Translations under genes and position numbers: made by a program
Source of the DNA: an uncultured Oscillospiraceae bacterium
Lineage (GTDB): Bacteria > Bacillota > Clostridia > Oscillospirales > Acutalibacteraceae
Reading direction: 5' to 3'
Assembly: GCA_902492045.1 (NCBI GenBank)
Contig: CABUKB010000001.1
Location: 186,001-250,000 of the forward strand
Length of the DNA stretch: 64,000 nt
The notes under the pieces: generated by a model
Databases searched by the model: none
What the model was told of the DNA's origin: nothing
Seen by the model: only the letters and a program-made list of their open reading frames with translations
Part shown: one piece after another, positions 51,280 to 60,409 of the stretch
Position numbering within the stretch: position 1 is the stretch's first letter
Layout of the letters: every line of letters begins with the position of its first letter

Positions 51280-53199
51280 TCAGAACAGTTTTTTCGCATC
51301 TTCCCACAGGGAGATCTGGTTTTCCATCCGTGCCTTCTGATCCTCGGTCACGCTATTCAGCTTACCCTTAGCCTTTGCCAGGGCCGAATCAATCTTACGG
51401 ATCTGGGCAACCGTATACATCTGGTTGGGCTCGGGCGGAACCCAGGTCATGCTGTAGGCGGTACACTCTTCGCTGGCAGTCGCCAGGGCTTGATAGTATT
51501 CATACATTTCGTTCGCGGCGCTGCCGTACAGCTTGGTGCAGGCATCCATCAGGATTTCATCGCCCGTCAGGCTGGCATCCCACATTCCTTTGGCCGCCAC
51601 ATACCACAGCGGCCAGCGGAGCGGGAAGTCCCGATTGGTTTCGCCATAAGCCGCCAACGGGCCACTGTCGTAAAACACATACTGCGCGCCATTCGCCTTC
51701 CAGTAGTTCTGGTTGCGAATCGCCACATCGCCCTGTACCCAGGGGATGTCCTTCCAGACCTTTTTGTCGGCCGCAATGCAGTACCATTCCCAGATGGATA
51801 CGTTTTGGACCGAGGCGCTCTGGATAAACGAAAGGAAGTTGTCTTTCCAGGAAGTCTTGTACGTGTTCTGGGTGATGGGATCGCGGGTGTCGCCCATATA
51901 CAGGCCGTCTTCAATCGGGCTGGTCATGCTGGTTTCCCGGCAGAACATGATTTCGACATTCGGCTCCGCTTTCACCGTCTTGGGTGCAAACCAGGTGGCG
52001 TGGTAACTGAGGATGGAAATCATCTTATTCGGATACTTCTTCGCCACCTGCCGGGCGACACGGTTGGCGAATTCCAGAACCACATCGGTATACGACGCGT
52101 ATTTGGAGCATTCCGAGCACTCGCACCAGTCGTCGTTCCAGCCGTCGTTCGGGGTTACGGGAATCGACTCGAGATCGGGATTGCGGTCAAACTCTTCGAT
52201 GACCTTTTTCGCCACTTCCTCGGCAAACGCTTCATTGGAATAGCAGTACTGCCACCAGGTGGCACTCGCGTCCCGTTTCCCGTCGATCAGGCTGAACCAT
52301 TCGGGATGGGTACTAAAATACGTTTCTTTGGGGATGATGAGCGGCAGGAAATGCCCGGTCAGGCTCTTCATACCGCCCATATACCAACGGTCGGCTACGG
52401 CGGAGGCGCTGTCGTTCACTCTGGTGCGGCGGTATGTGAATTTCGGCGTATGCTCGATATCCAGGGAGCCCACGCTGATGTTTTGGGTGCTGGGATACAC
52501 CTGCCAGAGTTCGTCCGGCCCAAACCATCCGCACCCTTGTTTCTCCAGGAACATGGTAACGGCATACTGCGTTCCGGTAAATGCTTGATCGTCATTGCCC
52601 ATCAGAACCAGATAATTGCCCGACCGCTTCAGTATAACCTTTTCATTGTCGGGATATCCGGTGGGCTGCTGAATGCCAAGCTGTTCGGTGTATTTGGAGG
52701 GACCAACCAGGATGAAATTGCCATTCGTCCGGTCGGTCGAATCATAACCAATCGGGACGGCCGCTCCGGTCATCTTTAGGATACTGGCCTGCAGATCTTC
52801 GGCTGCCTCCCGCACTTTGTCGGACGCATTGGTGCTGATGACAATCGTGCTGGTCACCTTTCCATCCTTGACGATCGAAAAATCGCCGGACAGAGGCGGT
52901 GTCGTTGTCGGCACCGATGTCGTACCGGAGGGTTTTGTGCCGGCAGAACCGGATGGCGATGTGGAACCGTCGCCTGTCGTGGTATCCGTACCGTCACCTG
53001 TGGTCGTGTCCGTGCCGTCGCCTGTCGTGGTGCCGTCCGTCGTTCCTCCGGGTACCGTCGTGTCGGAGGCCGAGCTGGAAGGATCTTCGACAGGCGGCGT
53101 ATCGTTGTGGCAGCCAACCGCTCCTAAGAGCAGCAGGACCGCCAGCAAGCCGGCAATTCCTCTTCTGCCGGCAAGTAACCTTCTGTTCTTTACGTCCAT
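51280..53199 (-). CDS. DUF4838 lipoprotein with repeat linker
   Basis: A 639-residue lipoprotein: signal peptide, lipobox LGAVGC (Cys 30), then a Thr/Gly/Asp-rich linker to about residue 104 with the 8-residue unit GDGTDTTT repeated. The rest matches DUF4838-type proteins: an N-terminal alpha-glucuronidase-like helper domain (IVISTNASDKVREAAEDLQ, FTGTQYAVTMFLEKQGCGWFGPDELW), then a barrel-like part with PNDGWNDDWCECSECSKY and EIMFCRE. DUF4838 is thought to relate to glycoside hydrolases, with activity unproven. The ATG at 53199 has AAAGGA 6 bases upstream. It is a paralog of the gene upstream, which lacks the export parts. It would face outside the cell. Confidence 0.85.
   Translation of the reverse strand: MDVKNRRLLAGRRGIAGLLAVLLLLGAVGCHNDTPPVEDPSSSASDTTVPGGTTDGTTTGDGTDTTTGDGTDTTTGDGSTSPSGSAGTKPSGTTSVPTTTPPLSGDFSIVKDGKVTSTIVISTNASDKVREAAEDLQASILKMTGAAVPIGYDSTDRTNGNFILVGPSKYTEQLGIQQPTGYPDNEKVILKRSGNYLVLMGNDDQAFTGTQYAVTMFLEKQGCGWFGPDELWQVYPSTQNISVGSLDIEHTPKFTYRRTRVNDSASAVADRWYMGGMKSLTGHFLPLIIPKETYFSTHPEWFSLIDGKRDASATWWQYCYSNEAFAEEVAKKVIEEFDRNPDLESIPVTPNDGWNDDWCECSECSKYASYTDVVLEFANRVARQVAKKYPNKMISILSYHATWFAPKTVKAEPNVEIMFCRETSMTSPIEDGLYMGDTRDPITQNTYKTSWKDNFLSFIQSASVQNVSIWEWYCIAADKKVWKDIPWVQGDVAIRNQNYWKANGAQYVFYDSGPLAAYGETNRDFPLRWPLWYVAAKGMWDASLTGDEILMDACTKLYGSAANEMYEYYQALATASEECTAYSMTWVPPEPNQMYTVAQIRKIDSALAKAKGKLNSVTEDQKARMENQISLWEDAKKLF
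52966..53040 (-). repeat. In-frame 24-bp tandem repeat in linker
   Basis: About three copies of a 24-base unit encoding GDGTDTTT, forming the flexible spacer of the DUF4838 lipoprotein. Confidence 0.7.
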
Positions 53200-53325
53200 A
53201 TACAATCCTTTCTGCAAGCCGGGAAATCGCACCGGTCTTGACTTTTCAACGGGCTGCCCGGATTATCCGGCAGCAAAAATAGAAACCACAATTAACCGAA
53301 ACTTACCCGCCGGGTACCTTGGGGT

Positions 53326-54993
53326 TCAATCAACCAGTTCTCCGGTGGCGATCACCTCTTTTGCCTTTTCCCACAGGGCCATCTGGACCTCCAGCCGTTT
53401 CCGAACGGCGCCGTCCGTAGTCTGGGAGGCCTGACGGACAAGCTGCATCAGTCTGTCCAGCCGTTCCACTCGTTCCGGCGTGTACAGTTCCCTGGGTGCC
53501 GGAGGATGCCAGGCAATCGTCTGAGCCGTATTGTGTTCCGCGATATCGGCGAGCGCCTCATAATACGCAAACATCAAATCGGAAACCGGCCCATACAGCT
53601 TGTTGCAGGCATCCATCAGAATTTCCGATCCGGTCAAATCCGGATCCCACATGGCCTTGGCGTACACATACCAAAGCGGAAAACGAAGAGGGTAGCTGGC
53701 GTCGTCTTCGTAGAATACATCGAGCGGCCCCTGGTCGTTATAGACATAACGCGCACCATGATCCCGCCAAAATCGCTGATTGCGGGTCGCAACATCGCCC
53801 TGTACCCAGGGCACGTCTTTCCAAACCGGCTGTGCCGCCGCGATGCAATACCAATCCCAGATCGCGATATGGGGAAAAGAAACCATTTGGTTCCATTTCT
53901 CAAAATTCGCTTTCCAGGGAACCGGATAAGTGTTTTGGCTTCTGTCAAATGTGTATTTGAGGTGGTACCCGTTGTCCGGTCCTTTATCGACCGGCATAAA
54001 CATATCCGCCTCCTTGCAGAACATCACTTCGACGTTCGGTTCCACCTCCATCGGTCTGCGGGGGGGATGATACGTCGGGAAGTACGCCAGGAAAGTCAGA
54101 ATATGGTCCGGATACACCTTCCCCACTTCACGGGCCAAACGGTTGGCAAACCAGATCACCGTCTCGCTGGAGGTTCCCAGTTTGCGGCATTCCTCACATT
54201 CGCACCAGCCGCCGTACCAGCCATCGTTCATCGCAATGCTGAACTGATTGGCATCGGGATTTTGGTCAAAATATGTCACAATTTTATCCGCAAAAGTTCT
54301 CAGCAATTCCTCATTGGAATAACAGTACTGCCACCAATCCAAAAAAGGATTGCGTTTGCCATCGACCAGGCAGAACCATTCCGGATGCGTCTCAAAGTAC
54401 TCATCCCGTGGAACCAGCGTGGTCAGACAATGGCCGATCATGCGTTTGACACCGCCCAGATACCATCGGGTACCCACTTCAGGATTGTTTCTCAGCACGT
54501 TGTTGTACCGGGAAATAAAGGCCGGCGTGTGGTCAATATCGAGATAGCCGATTGAGAGATCCGGTCTCTCGGGGATCACTTGCCAAAGTTCGTCCGGACC
54601 GAACCATCCGCAGCCAAGCCTCTCAAAGAACATGGTTACGGCAAACTGCGTACCGGTGAAAACGTTGTCATCGTTTCCCAGCAGCGCCAGCCGGTCGCCC
54701 TCCCGTTTCAGAATGACCCTTTCGTTTGAGAAATCTCCTGTTGGTGCAGAGATCCCCATCTCCTGTGTCAACCGGGAAGGCCCGATGCATACGAGCGCAC
54801 CCGTCAAACCCTGGTCATCTGACTTGACAGGACACTCCGCCCCCGTCATTCGCCGCAGCAGATCGCAAAAATCCGCCGCCGCTTTCTTAACCTTTTCGCC
54901 GGCGTCCCGCGCAATTACCACCGTGCAGCAGGACTTCCCACCCCGGACAAGCGTCATTTCCGAATAATCCGCGCGCAGTTGTGAGTTTACCAA
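53326..54993 (-). CDS. DUF4838 protein, cytosolic paralog
   Basis: A 555-residue DUF4838 protein aligned along its length with the downstream lipoprotein: FTGTQFAVTMFFERLGCGWFGPDELWQV near residue 112, MNDGWYGGWCECEECRK near 262, EVMFCKEADMF near 325, and AIWDWYCIAAAQPVWKDVPWVQGDV near 372. The paired Cys motif is kept in both. It has no signal peptide or membrane span, so it should stay in the cytoplasm unless exported another way. The start appears to be TTG at 54993 with GAAGGTG upstream; the first ATG (54957) has no ribosome site. A partial terminator separates it from the binding-protein gene. Confidence 0.82.
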   Translation of the reverse strand: MVNSQLRADYSEMTLVRGGKSCCTVVIARDAGEKVKKAAADFCDLLRRMTGAECPVKSDDQGLTGALVCIGPSRLTQEMGISAPTGDFSNERVILKREGDRLALLGNDDNVFTGTQFAVTMFFERLGCGWFGPDELWQVIPERPDLSIGYLDIDHTPAFISRYNNVLRNNPEVGTRWYLGGVKRMIGHCLTTLVPRDEYFETHPEWFCLVDGKRNPFLDWWQYCYSNEELLRTFADKIVTYFDQNPDANQFSIAMNDGWYGGWCECEECRKLGTSSETVIWFANRLAREVGKVYPDHILTFLAYFPTYHPPRRPMEVEPNVEVMFCKEADMFMPVDKGPDNGYHLKYTFDRSQNTYPVPWKANFEKWNQMVSFPHIAIWDWYCIAAAQPVWKDVPWVQGDVATRNQRFWRDHGARYVYNDQGPLDVFYEDDASYPLRFPLWYVYAKAMWDPDLTGSEILMDACNKLYGPVSDLMFAYYEALADIAEHNTAQTIAWHPPAPRELYTPERVERLDRLMQLVRQASQTTDGAVRKRLEVQMALWEKAKEVIATGELVD

Positions 54994-55099
54994 GCAGTCA
55001 CACCTTCTCTACTGTTTGCGTTGATGAAAGATCCCAGCCGTACAGCCTCGGAGCGCCTGCCGGTTTACAGCAGATCACGATCCACCGGCCATATTTTCA

Positions 55100-55137
55100 G
55101 AAAACGGGAGGCCCCGCTTTACGCAGGTCCTCCCGTT
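55100..55137 (-). terminator. Internal terminator/attenuator after binding protein
   Basis: Arms 55129-55137 and 55103-55111 pair over 9 bp around a 17-base loop; TTTT follows on the minus strand. It should lower expression of the DUF4838 genes relative to the binding protein. Confidence 0.6.
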
Positions 55138-55180
55138 GCAGTGGTCATCCGACTTGATCGAGGACCCGGTTTTCCGTTAT

Positions 55181-55219
55181 CCTCAGGGACATGGATCACC
55201 ACGTCCCTGAGGCAGTTTT
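55181..55219. terminator. Second hairpin in the gap
   Basis: A perfect 10-bp stem (55181-55190 with 55203-55212). The T-rich run is on the plus strand, so on the minus strand it may protect the binding-protein mRNA end. Confidence 0.5.
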
Positions 55220-55338
55220 TACTTTTTCACCGGTTTTCACGCAGTCACCTCTGCGCGACTGAATTCCTCATCCCGAACAAGTCTCAATTTTGAATAACCC
55301 GTACAAAACTGTAACCAAAAGTCGCAGTCCAGGCCGAC

Positions 55339-56655
55339 TTATTCTTCTCCTAATGTCGCATCAGGAGCTGTGGTCAAAGTTGTCGAAGCGTCGTTCGCAT
55401 CCGCGACTTTTTTCTCGTAGACAGGCTTGAATTCCGCAATCGCCTGAGCGATGTTCTGTCCGCCGCCGATCGCATTGCAGATATCGAAACCGCCGCCCAC
55501 GGCAGAGTCGTAGCTGTTGGTGCAATAAGGACGAGAACGGAGATCCTCGTACAGCTTCACGTTATCCTGATTCAGACCCGCGTTGAATTCGGCATCGGCG
55601 GCCGCTTGGGCGTCCACAAACATGTCGATCAGCTTGCCGGCATGATACGGGCAGTCCGCCTTATTTCCGATCGCCCAACCGGAGGTCGTGATCGGGGAAA
55701 CGTTGTCCTTGTTGTCCGGGCCGGCCGGAACCGGAACCACGCCGTATTCAAAGTCCACCAGGCCGTATTCTTTCGCGGTGATGATATCCTGCTCCACATT
55801 GTTGAAATCCATCAACATGGCGGCGCTTCCCTTGTAGAAGGTCTGCCACGGGTCGCCGTCATATCCCGACCACTTGGAGGTATAATACGCATCCTGAACC
55901 ATCTCAAATGCACGGCGCATCTCGGAAGATTCCAGATTCAGCGTGTATTTGAACTCTTCATCCAGCTTCAGGAGGGAGGTCTGATTGGCGCCGAACCAGA
56001 TATAGGGATAGTTGGTGGCAACGCCCCATTCTTTCGTGCTTTCATTGGTCATGGCCTTTGCGATGGGGAGGAAGTTCTCCCAAGTCCACTGACCCTGATT
56101 ATACATCTCCAACGGATCCGGCTGGCCGTTGTTCTCCAGTTTGGTCTTGTTGTAGAACATGACCGCCACGTTGGTGGAACAAGCCGCCACATAATAGTTG
56201 TCTCCATACTTGAAGGTGGATTCCATACTGGTCTTATGGAGATTCGGATTCTCCAAATTGACGTAGTTCTGGAGCGGCTGGGTGACGCCCTTGAGCGCAA
56301 ATTTCGGGTTGTTGTTGGCGCCGTCGTTGATTACGTCAATCGGATCGCCGCTCTGCGCATTAGCGAGAACCTTGGTCTCCCAGTTTTCCCAGCTCGCGGT
56401 GACAAATTCCACCGTAACTTCGGGATACAGAGTCTTAAATTCATCGACCTTCTGGTTGATCCAGCTATCTTTATTTCTGGGGTTGTGGCCGGGAACCATA
56501 ATCGTCAGCTTCTTGCCTTTCTCATCCTCGAGGCTCCCTTGCGCATCTCCGCCCCCGGAGGTGGTCCCGCCACCATTGCCGCCGCATCCGGCAAGCATGG
56601 TGCCGAGCATGGTCACGGTCGCCAGACCGAGCAGCGCGTTTCTCCACTTTTTCAC
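55339..56655 (-). CDS. ABC sugar-binding lipoprotein
   Basis: A 438-residue family 1 solute-binding protein. Its signal peptide (KKWRNALLGLATVTMLGTMLAGC) ends in a lipobox, followed by a Gly/Ser linker. The mature start is KLTIMVPGHNPRNKDSWINQKVDEFKTLYPEVTVEFV, as in oligosaccharide-binding proteins. The GTG at 56655 is 8 bases from AAAGGG, better than the GTG at 56664. It lies after the MalG-type permease, whereas binding proteins usually come first, so the locus order is unusual. Ligand unknown. Confidence 0.93.
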   Translation of the reverse strand: MKKWRNALLGLATVTMLGTMLAGCGGNGGGTTSGGGDAQGSLEDEKGKKLTIMVPGHNPRNKDSWINQKVDEFKTLYPEVTVEFVTASWENWETKVLANAQSGDPIDVINDGANNNPKFALKGVTQPLQNYVNLENPNLHKTSMESTFKYGDNYYVAACSTNVAVMFYNKTKLENNGQPDPLEMYNQGQWTWENFLPIAKAMTNESTKEWGVATNYPYIWFGANQTSLLKLDEEFKYTLNLESSEMRRAFEMVQDAYYTSKWSGYDGDPWQTFYKGSAAMLMDFNNVEQDIITAKEYGLVDFEYGVVPVPAGPDNKDNVSPITTSGWAIGNKADCPYHAGKLIDMFVDAQAAADAEFNAGLNQDNVKLYEDLRSRPYCTNSYDSAVGGGFDICNAIGGGQNIAQAIAEFKPVYEKKVADANDASTTLTTAPDATLGEE

Positions 56656-56677
56656 AAAATTCACCCTTTCTGCAAAA

Positions 56678-57706
56678 TCAACCTACAATACCGCTTCTTT
56701 CTATGCCTTCTGTAAAGAACCGCTGTGCAAACAAATACAGCACCAACAATGGCAGCACCGTTATCAAACAGCTGCATGCCAATATCGCCTGACGCATCAG
56801 CCTGAGTTCCTGTTTGGCGTAACCGGCTATGGTATCACTCCAGTTCAACAACGTACTCAAATCGGTCAACTGAACCGATATGGGGAAGGTCGTCTGATAG
56901 AACATGGAAGAGAGATAATAATCGTTCCAGTACCAAACCACTGAAAAAAGCATAACCGTCACAATCATGGAAACGGCATTGGGAAGCATGATTCTCAGGA
57001 AGGTCCGCAAAGGACCGCATCCGTCGATCATGGCAGCCTCCTCCAGTTCCATGGGGAAGCCCCGGAAGAACTGGCGCATAATGAAAATATACAGCCCGGA
57101 GCGGATCCCCATCCCCAGCGCCGCCTGTATATAAAACAATACCGGCTTGTTGGTCAAGTTGACGGTGAGTTTTTCCCCTGTGAACAATCCGACTAAAGAC
57201 CCGATGCCAAAGAAATCAAAGTTCCGGAAGGTGCTGAACAGAGGGATAATATAGCTTTGCGTCGGTACGATGATGGTAAAAATCAACAGTCCGAACAGTA
57301 TGCCCCGGCCTTTAAAGCGGAAGCGGGCAAAGCCATATCCCGCCAGTAGTACCGTTACAATTTGAAACAGCACACTGGGAATAACGGTCACAAGGGTTTG
57401 AACCATCGACTCGCCGTAGTTCATGGCTTCCATGGCCAATTTTAGAGGCTCCAGCGTCCAATGTTTGGGAAGCCAGACCACCGTGGGATCATAAACATCC
57501 TGCATGCTCCGGAAACCGGAGGAAATCATAAATAGAACCGGATATAGCATAACAAAACACATGCCGACCAGAAAAGCGGTGCGCAAGACCACCGTGAAGA
57601 AACGGGCCGTCTTGTGATTGATCGCCAGTCTTTTGTCCCGGTATCCGGACACAAGCGTGGACAGCGGGCCCGATCCCGGTTTCAATTTCGTCATCCTTAT
57701 CACCAT
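56678..57706 (-). CDS. Sugar ABC transporter permease (MalG type)
   Basis: A 342-residue permease with six predicted spans and an EAA loop, ELEEAAMIDGCGPLRTFLRIMLPNAVS, near residue 218. A cytoplasmic tail of about 35 residues precedes the first span. An inserted loop near 165-190 (LFTGEKLTVNLTNKPVLFYIQ) is longer than in MalG. The start is uncertain between ATG at 57706 and 57694. Its partner MalF-type permease is 4 kb upstream, with two secreted-protein genes between them. Confidence 0.9.
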   Translation of the reverse strand: MVIRMTKLKPGSGPLSTLVSGYRDKRLAINHKTARFFTVVLRTAFLVGMCFVMLYPVLFMISSGFRSMQDVYDPTVVWLPKHWTLEPLKLAMEAMNYGESMVQTLVTVIPSVLFQIVTVLLAGYGFARFRFKGRGILFGLLIFTIIVPTQSYIIPLFSTFRNFDFFGIGSLVGLFTGEKLTVNLTNKPVLFYIQAALGMGIRSGLYIFIMRQFFRGFPMELEEAAMIDGCGPLRTFLRIMLPNAVSMIVTVMLFSVVWYWNDYYLSSMFYQTTFPISVQLTDLSTLLNWSDTIAGYAKQELRLMRQAILACSCLITVLPLLVLYLFAQRFFTEGIERSGIVG

Positions 57707-57748
57707 GCCCTTCTGGCCAAAGAAAATATGGGGGCCGGCGGCACCCGA

Positions 57749-57776
57749 CCGGCGGGAACGAATTCCCGCCGGTCAG
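57749..57776 (-). other. Perfect hairpin upstream of permease
   Basis: A 12-bp stem (57749-57760 with 57765-57776) with a tetraloop, no T run. It lies between the 842-residue protein and the permease and may set mRNA stability or polarity. Confidence 0.55.
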
Positions 57777-57799
57777 CGTCAACCGATTATGCCTGGGAA

Positions 57800-60328
57800 T
57801 TACTGACGAACTCTTTTCTTATAGACAACCAGCAGGGCCATACCCGCCAGGGCCACCGTGGCCAGCGTCACGCAAAGCGCGATGGGGGTTTCGACGCCCA
57901 TTACGGGGTTGTCGCCCGTATCATCCGGATCGTCCGTATTGCCCGGGTCGTCCGTATTGCCCGGATCGTCGTCGATGGAGGGGAACTCTCCGTCGAGGCC
58001 GGTCTCTACAAAGGTGGGAACGATGTAATCGTCCGCCGTATGCTCAACGGGCTCCGGATTGGTCGTCAGGATAGCCTGGGTGCCGCTTCCCATGTAGGAG
58101 GAGAGAAGCAGGCCGATGCTTTCCTGACCGTCGCCGCCGAACATCGCGCCCTGTGCATAGTAGCCGTCCGCCTCGTCCATATCCGCCATATCGAACACCG
58201 CATTGCCGTCCTTGTCATAGATGACAATGTCCGCGAAGGAAACCGTGGCATAGGAATAGAAGATGCTGAAGCCCATATGCGCCGTGTTATAAGCCTGTTC
58301 AAAGGAATACACATCCCCGAACTGGTCGGCCAGCGAAATCCAGCCGTCGGTCTTGCCATATTTCTTGTTGGCAAAGGAAATGCTCGGGGTCTGGGACGAA
58401 TCCATCCGATCAAAACGATCGATCCGCATCTTACCGGTGATCGTATAGGGGCCGTTCGCCCACAGTTCCTGAGGATCGTACGCATTGCAGTACATCAGGA
58501 TCGGGTTTTGGGCAACATGATCTTCGTCCACCACCAGGGTGAGAACCTTATTGGGGACATATTCCTCGGTCTTGGTCAGCAGCGTGAAATCGCCGTCGCT
58601 GTCCTCGCCTTTTTCCCAACCAGCATAGTCGCGGAAGGTCGGCTCAAACTCGTCGTCGATGATCGCCTTGTACTGGGTCATGGCTTTCGACAGATCGGTC
58701 AGACCATAAAGGTAGGTATCATTGGCAAAAGAGTAAACAATGGTATTGTCCTGATCGACAATCTGGAGATCGGCCACGGCGAAGTCGCCCGTCGCGTCGA
58801 TAAGGCCAAAGGTCAGCGTGATCATATACTCCACGTCGTTGAGATCCACGAGGAGATAGTTGCCGGAAGCATCTTTGATGTCCACCCAGCCGTCGGTGTC
58901 GGCGGTCAGCGTGATTTTTTCCTTGTTGTTGACGTAGACAACCGCTTTTTCGCCTTCAAAACCGGTGAGTTTCATCTTACCGACGAGAGCATAGGGGCCA
59001 TCCGCAGCCGTCAGCTTATAGGGGCCATCCGTCGAATTGGGGTCTACCAGCAATCCGTCCGGAATGACACAGTCGTCGCGCATGAAGGACAGAAGGGCCT
59101 GAGAGGTGCCTTTTTCTTCGTTGGAAATGGTCAGGCTCCGGTTGATGTCGCCGGTGTCGGGGGGTGCCGCGCCGGGATCGAATTCGGGAGCTTCCGGCTC
59201 GGGTTCAGGCTCCGCGTTGTTTTCATACGCCGTATCCCGGTTGATATCGTGATCCTCCGAGGTGTAGACACTGAAGGAGGCCGTGGTTTCGCCCGGATAC
59301 AGATAGGAGGTCCAAGTATCCGTATTGGCAAACTCGGTCATGTCATTCAGGGTCGCATCGCTGTTCAGTCCATAACGGATGATGCCATCCTTGTCCCGAA
59401 TGACCAGGTCGGCGATATAGAGATCGCCATAGGTGTAGATAAAGCCAATGCGGAGCTTGTCGCCGGGAACATCAAACGTGTACTTGCGCGAGACATACCC
59501 CTCGGTATCCGTGGCGCCAAGTTCTTCTTCCAATTCGGTAAATCCGTTGCGGACTTCCAGATTCAAAGAATCGCCCGTGATGTTCTCGAGTTTGAAGTTC
59601 ACCGAAACCGTGTAGGGAGCGCCCGAAGTCGGGAACTGTTCGGCCGGCAGATTCAGTTCAAAGCAGGGCTGCGCATTGCCGCCTTCGGCCGGAGCCGACA
59701 GTTTCAGATAACGGGTGGGCTCGTAATCGGCAGGAGAAACCTCGTTATACACACTGAAGGTGGCCGTGGTTTCGCCCGGATACAGATAAGAAGTCCAGGT
59801 CGAAGTATTGGCAAATTCGGTCATGCCAAACAGGGTGTCGTCCCAGTTCAGAGAATACTTGACCGCGCCGTCCTTATCCTTAATCACCAGGTCGGCGATA
59901 TAGAGGTCGCCGTAGGTGTAGATAAAACCGATGCGAAGCGCATCGCCGGGGACATCAATCGTGTATTCGCGCGAGACATACCCGTCGGTATCCGCTGTGC
60001 CGAGATCACCCGTCTCCAAATCGGTAAATCCATTGCGGACTTCCAGATTCAGAGAAGTACCGGTGATGTTCTCCAGCTTGAAGTTCACCGAAACGGTGTA
60101 GGGGCCGCCCGAAACCGGATACTGTTCGGCCGGCAGCTTCAATTCGAAGCAGGGCTGCGCATTGCCGCCTTCGGCCGGAACCGACAGCTTCAGATACCGG
60201 CTGGGAGCATAGTCCTCAGCGGGATCCGCAAATACGGTCAGAGAAAACGCGAACAGGGAACAGAGCAGCGTGAGGCAAGCCAAAACCGCCAGCACGCTCT
60301 TGGGGGTAGCGTGGAACCGTTTGCTCAT
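57800..60328 (-). CDS. Secreted anchored protein with four repeated modules
   Basis: An 842-residue surface protein I cannot name. A signal peptide (to about residue 35) is followed by two nearly identical modules (about 39-195 and 201-356) opening with RYLKLS.PAEGGNAQPCFEL and closing with YTYGDLYIADLVI.DKDG. Two diverged copies follow at about 398-555 and 592-755, keeping the (F/Y)ADxxIxDxD pattern. The modules look like beta-sandwich, carbohydrate-binding-type domains. An Asp/Pro/Asn linker (DDPGNTDDPGNTDD) leads to NPVMG, a hydrophobic span and KKRVRQ, a shape like a sortase signal of the NPxTG kind with Met in place of Thr. AAGGAG is 13 bases from the ATG, a long gap. Confidence 0.82.
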   Translation of the reverse strand: MSKRFHATPKSVLAVLACLTLLCSLFAFSLTVFADPAEDYAPSRYLKLSVPAEGGNAQPCFELKLPAEQYPVSGGPYTVSVNFKLENITGTSLNLEVRNGFTDLETGDLGTADTDGYVSREYTIDVPGDALRIGFIYTYGDLYIADLVIKDKDGAVKYSLNWDDTLFGMTEFANTSTWTSYLYPGETTATFSVYNEVSPADYEPTRYLKLSAPAEGGNAQPCFELNLPAEQFPTSGAPYTVSVNFKLENITGDSLNLEVRNGFTELEEELGATDTEGYVSRKYTFDVPGDKLRIGFIYTYGDLYIADLVIRDKDGIIRYGLNSDATLNDMTEFANTDTWTSYLYPGETTASFSVYTSEDHDINRDTAYENNAEPEPEPEAPEFDPGAAPPDTGDINRSLTISNEEKGTSQALLSFMRDDCVIPDGLLVDPNSTDGPYKLTAADGPYALVGKMKLTGFEGEKAVVYVNNKEKITLTADTDGWVDIKDASGNYLLVDLNDVEYMITLTFGLIDATGDFAVADLQIVDQDNTIVYSFANDTYLYGLTDLSKAMTQYKAIIDDEFEPTFRDYAGWEKGEDSDGDFTLLTKTEEYVPNKVLTLVVDEDHVAQNPILMYCNAYDPQELWANGPYTITGKMRIDRFDRMDSSQTPSISFANKKYGKTDGWISLADQFGDVYSFEQAYNTAHMGFSIFYSYATVSFADIVIYDKDGNAVFDMADMDEADGYYAQGAMFGGDGQESIGLLLSSYMGSGTQAILTTNPEPVEHTADDYIVPTFVETGLDGEFPSIDDDPGNTDDPGNTDDPDDTGDNPVMGVETPIALCVTLATVALAGMALLVVYKKRVRQ
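59261..60214 (-). repeat. Tandem 486-bp coding duplication
   Basis: Codons for residues 39-195 and 201-356 of the 842-residue protein are a direct duplication with a period of 162 codons. Protein identity between copies is high, indicating a fairly recent event or exchange between copies. Confidence 0.8.
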
Positions 60329-60409
60329 GGTTGCGATAACACTCCTTTTCCATTTTTATACTAACAGCCGTCCGACTGTTGATCTACATGCCTTTTTTCG
60401 GCAAAGCGA

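Larger units (their letters stand above)
54994..55338 (-). other. Gap between binding protein and DUF4838 genes
   Basis: About 345 bases without a supported gene. It holds the two hairpins listed separately and no convincing promoter on the minus strand. Confidence 0.5.

Noticed and set aside
52966..53040. Short tandem repeat as a possible mobile or CRISPR-like array
   Set aside because: It is in frame and encodes a Thr/Gly/Asp linker of a lipoprotein, which explains it fully.
57614..60364. A 916-codon plus-strand frame opposite the modular surface protein
   Set aside because: It is the antisense shadow of a repetitive GC-rich gene: no ribosome site, no family features, and it runs across two real genes.
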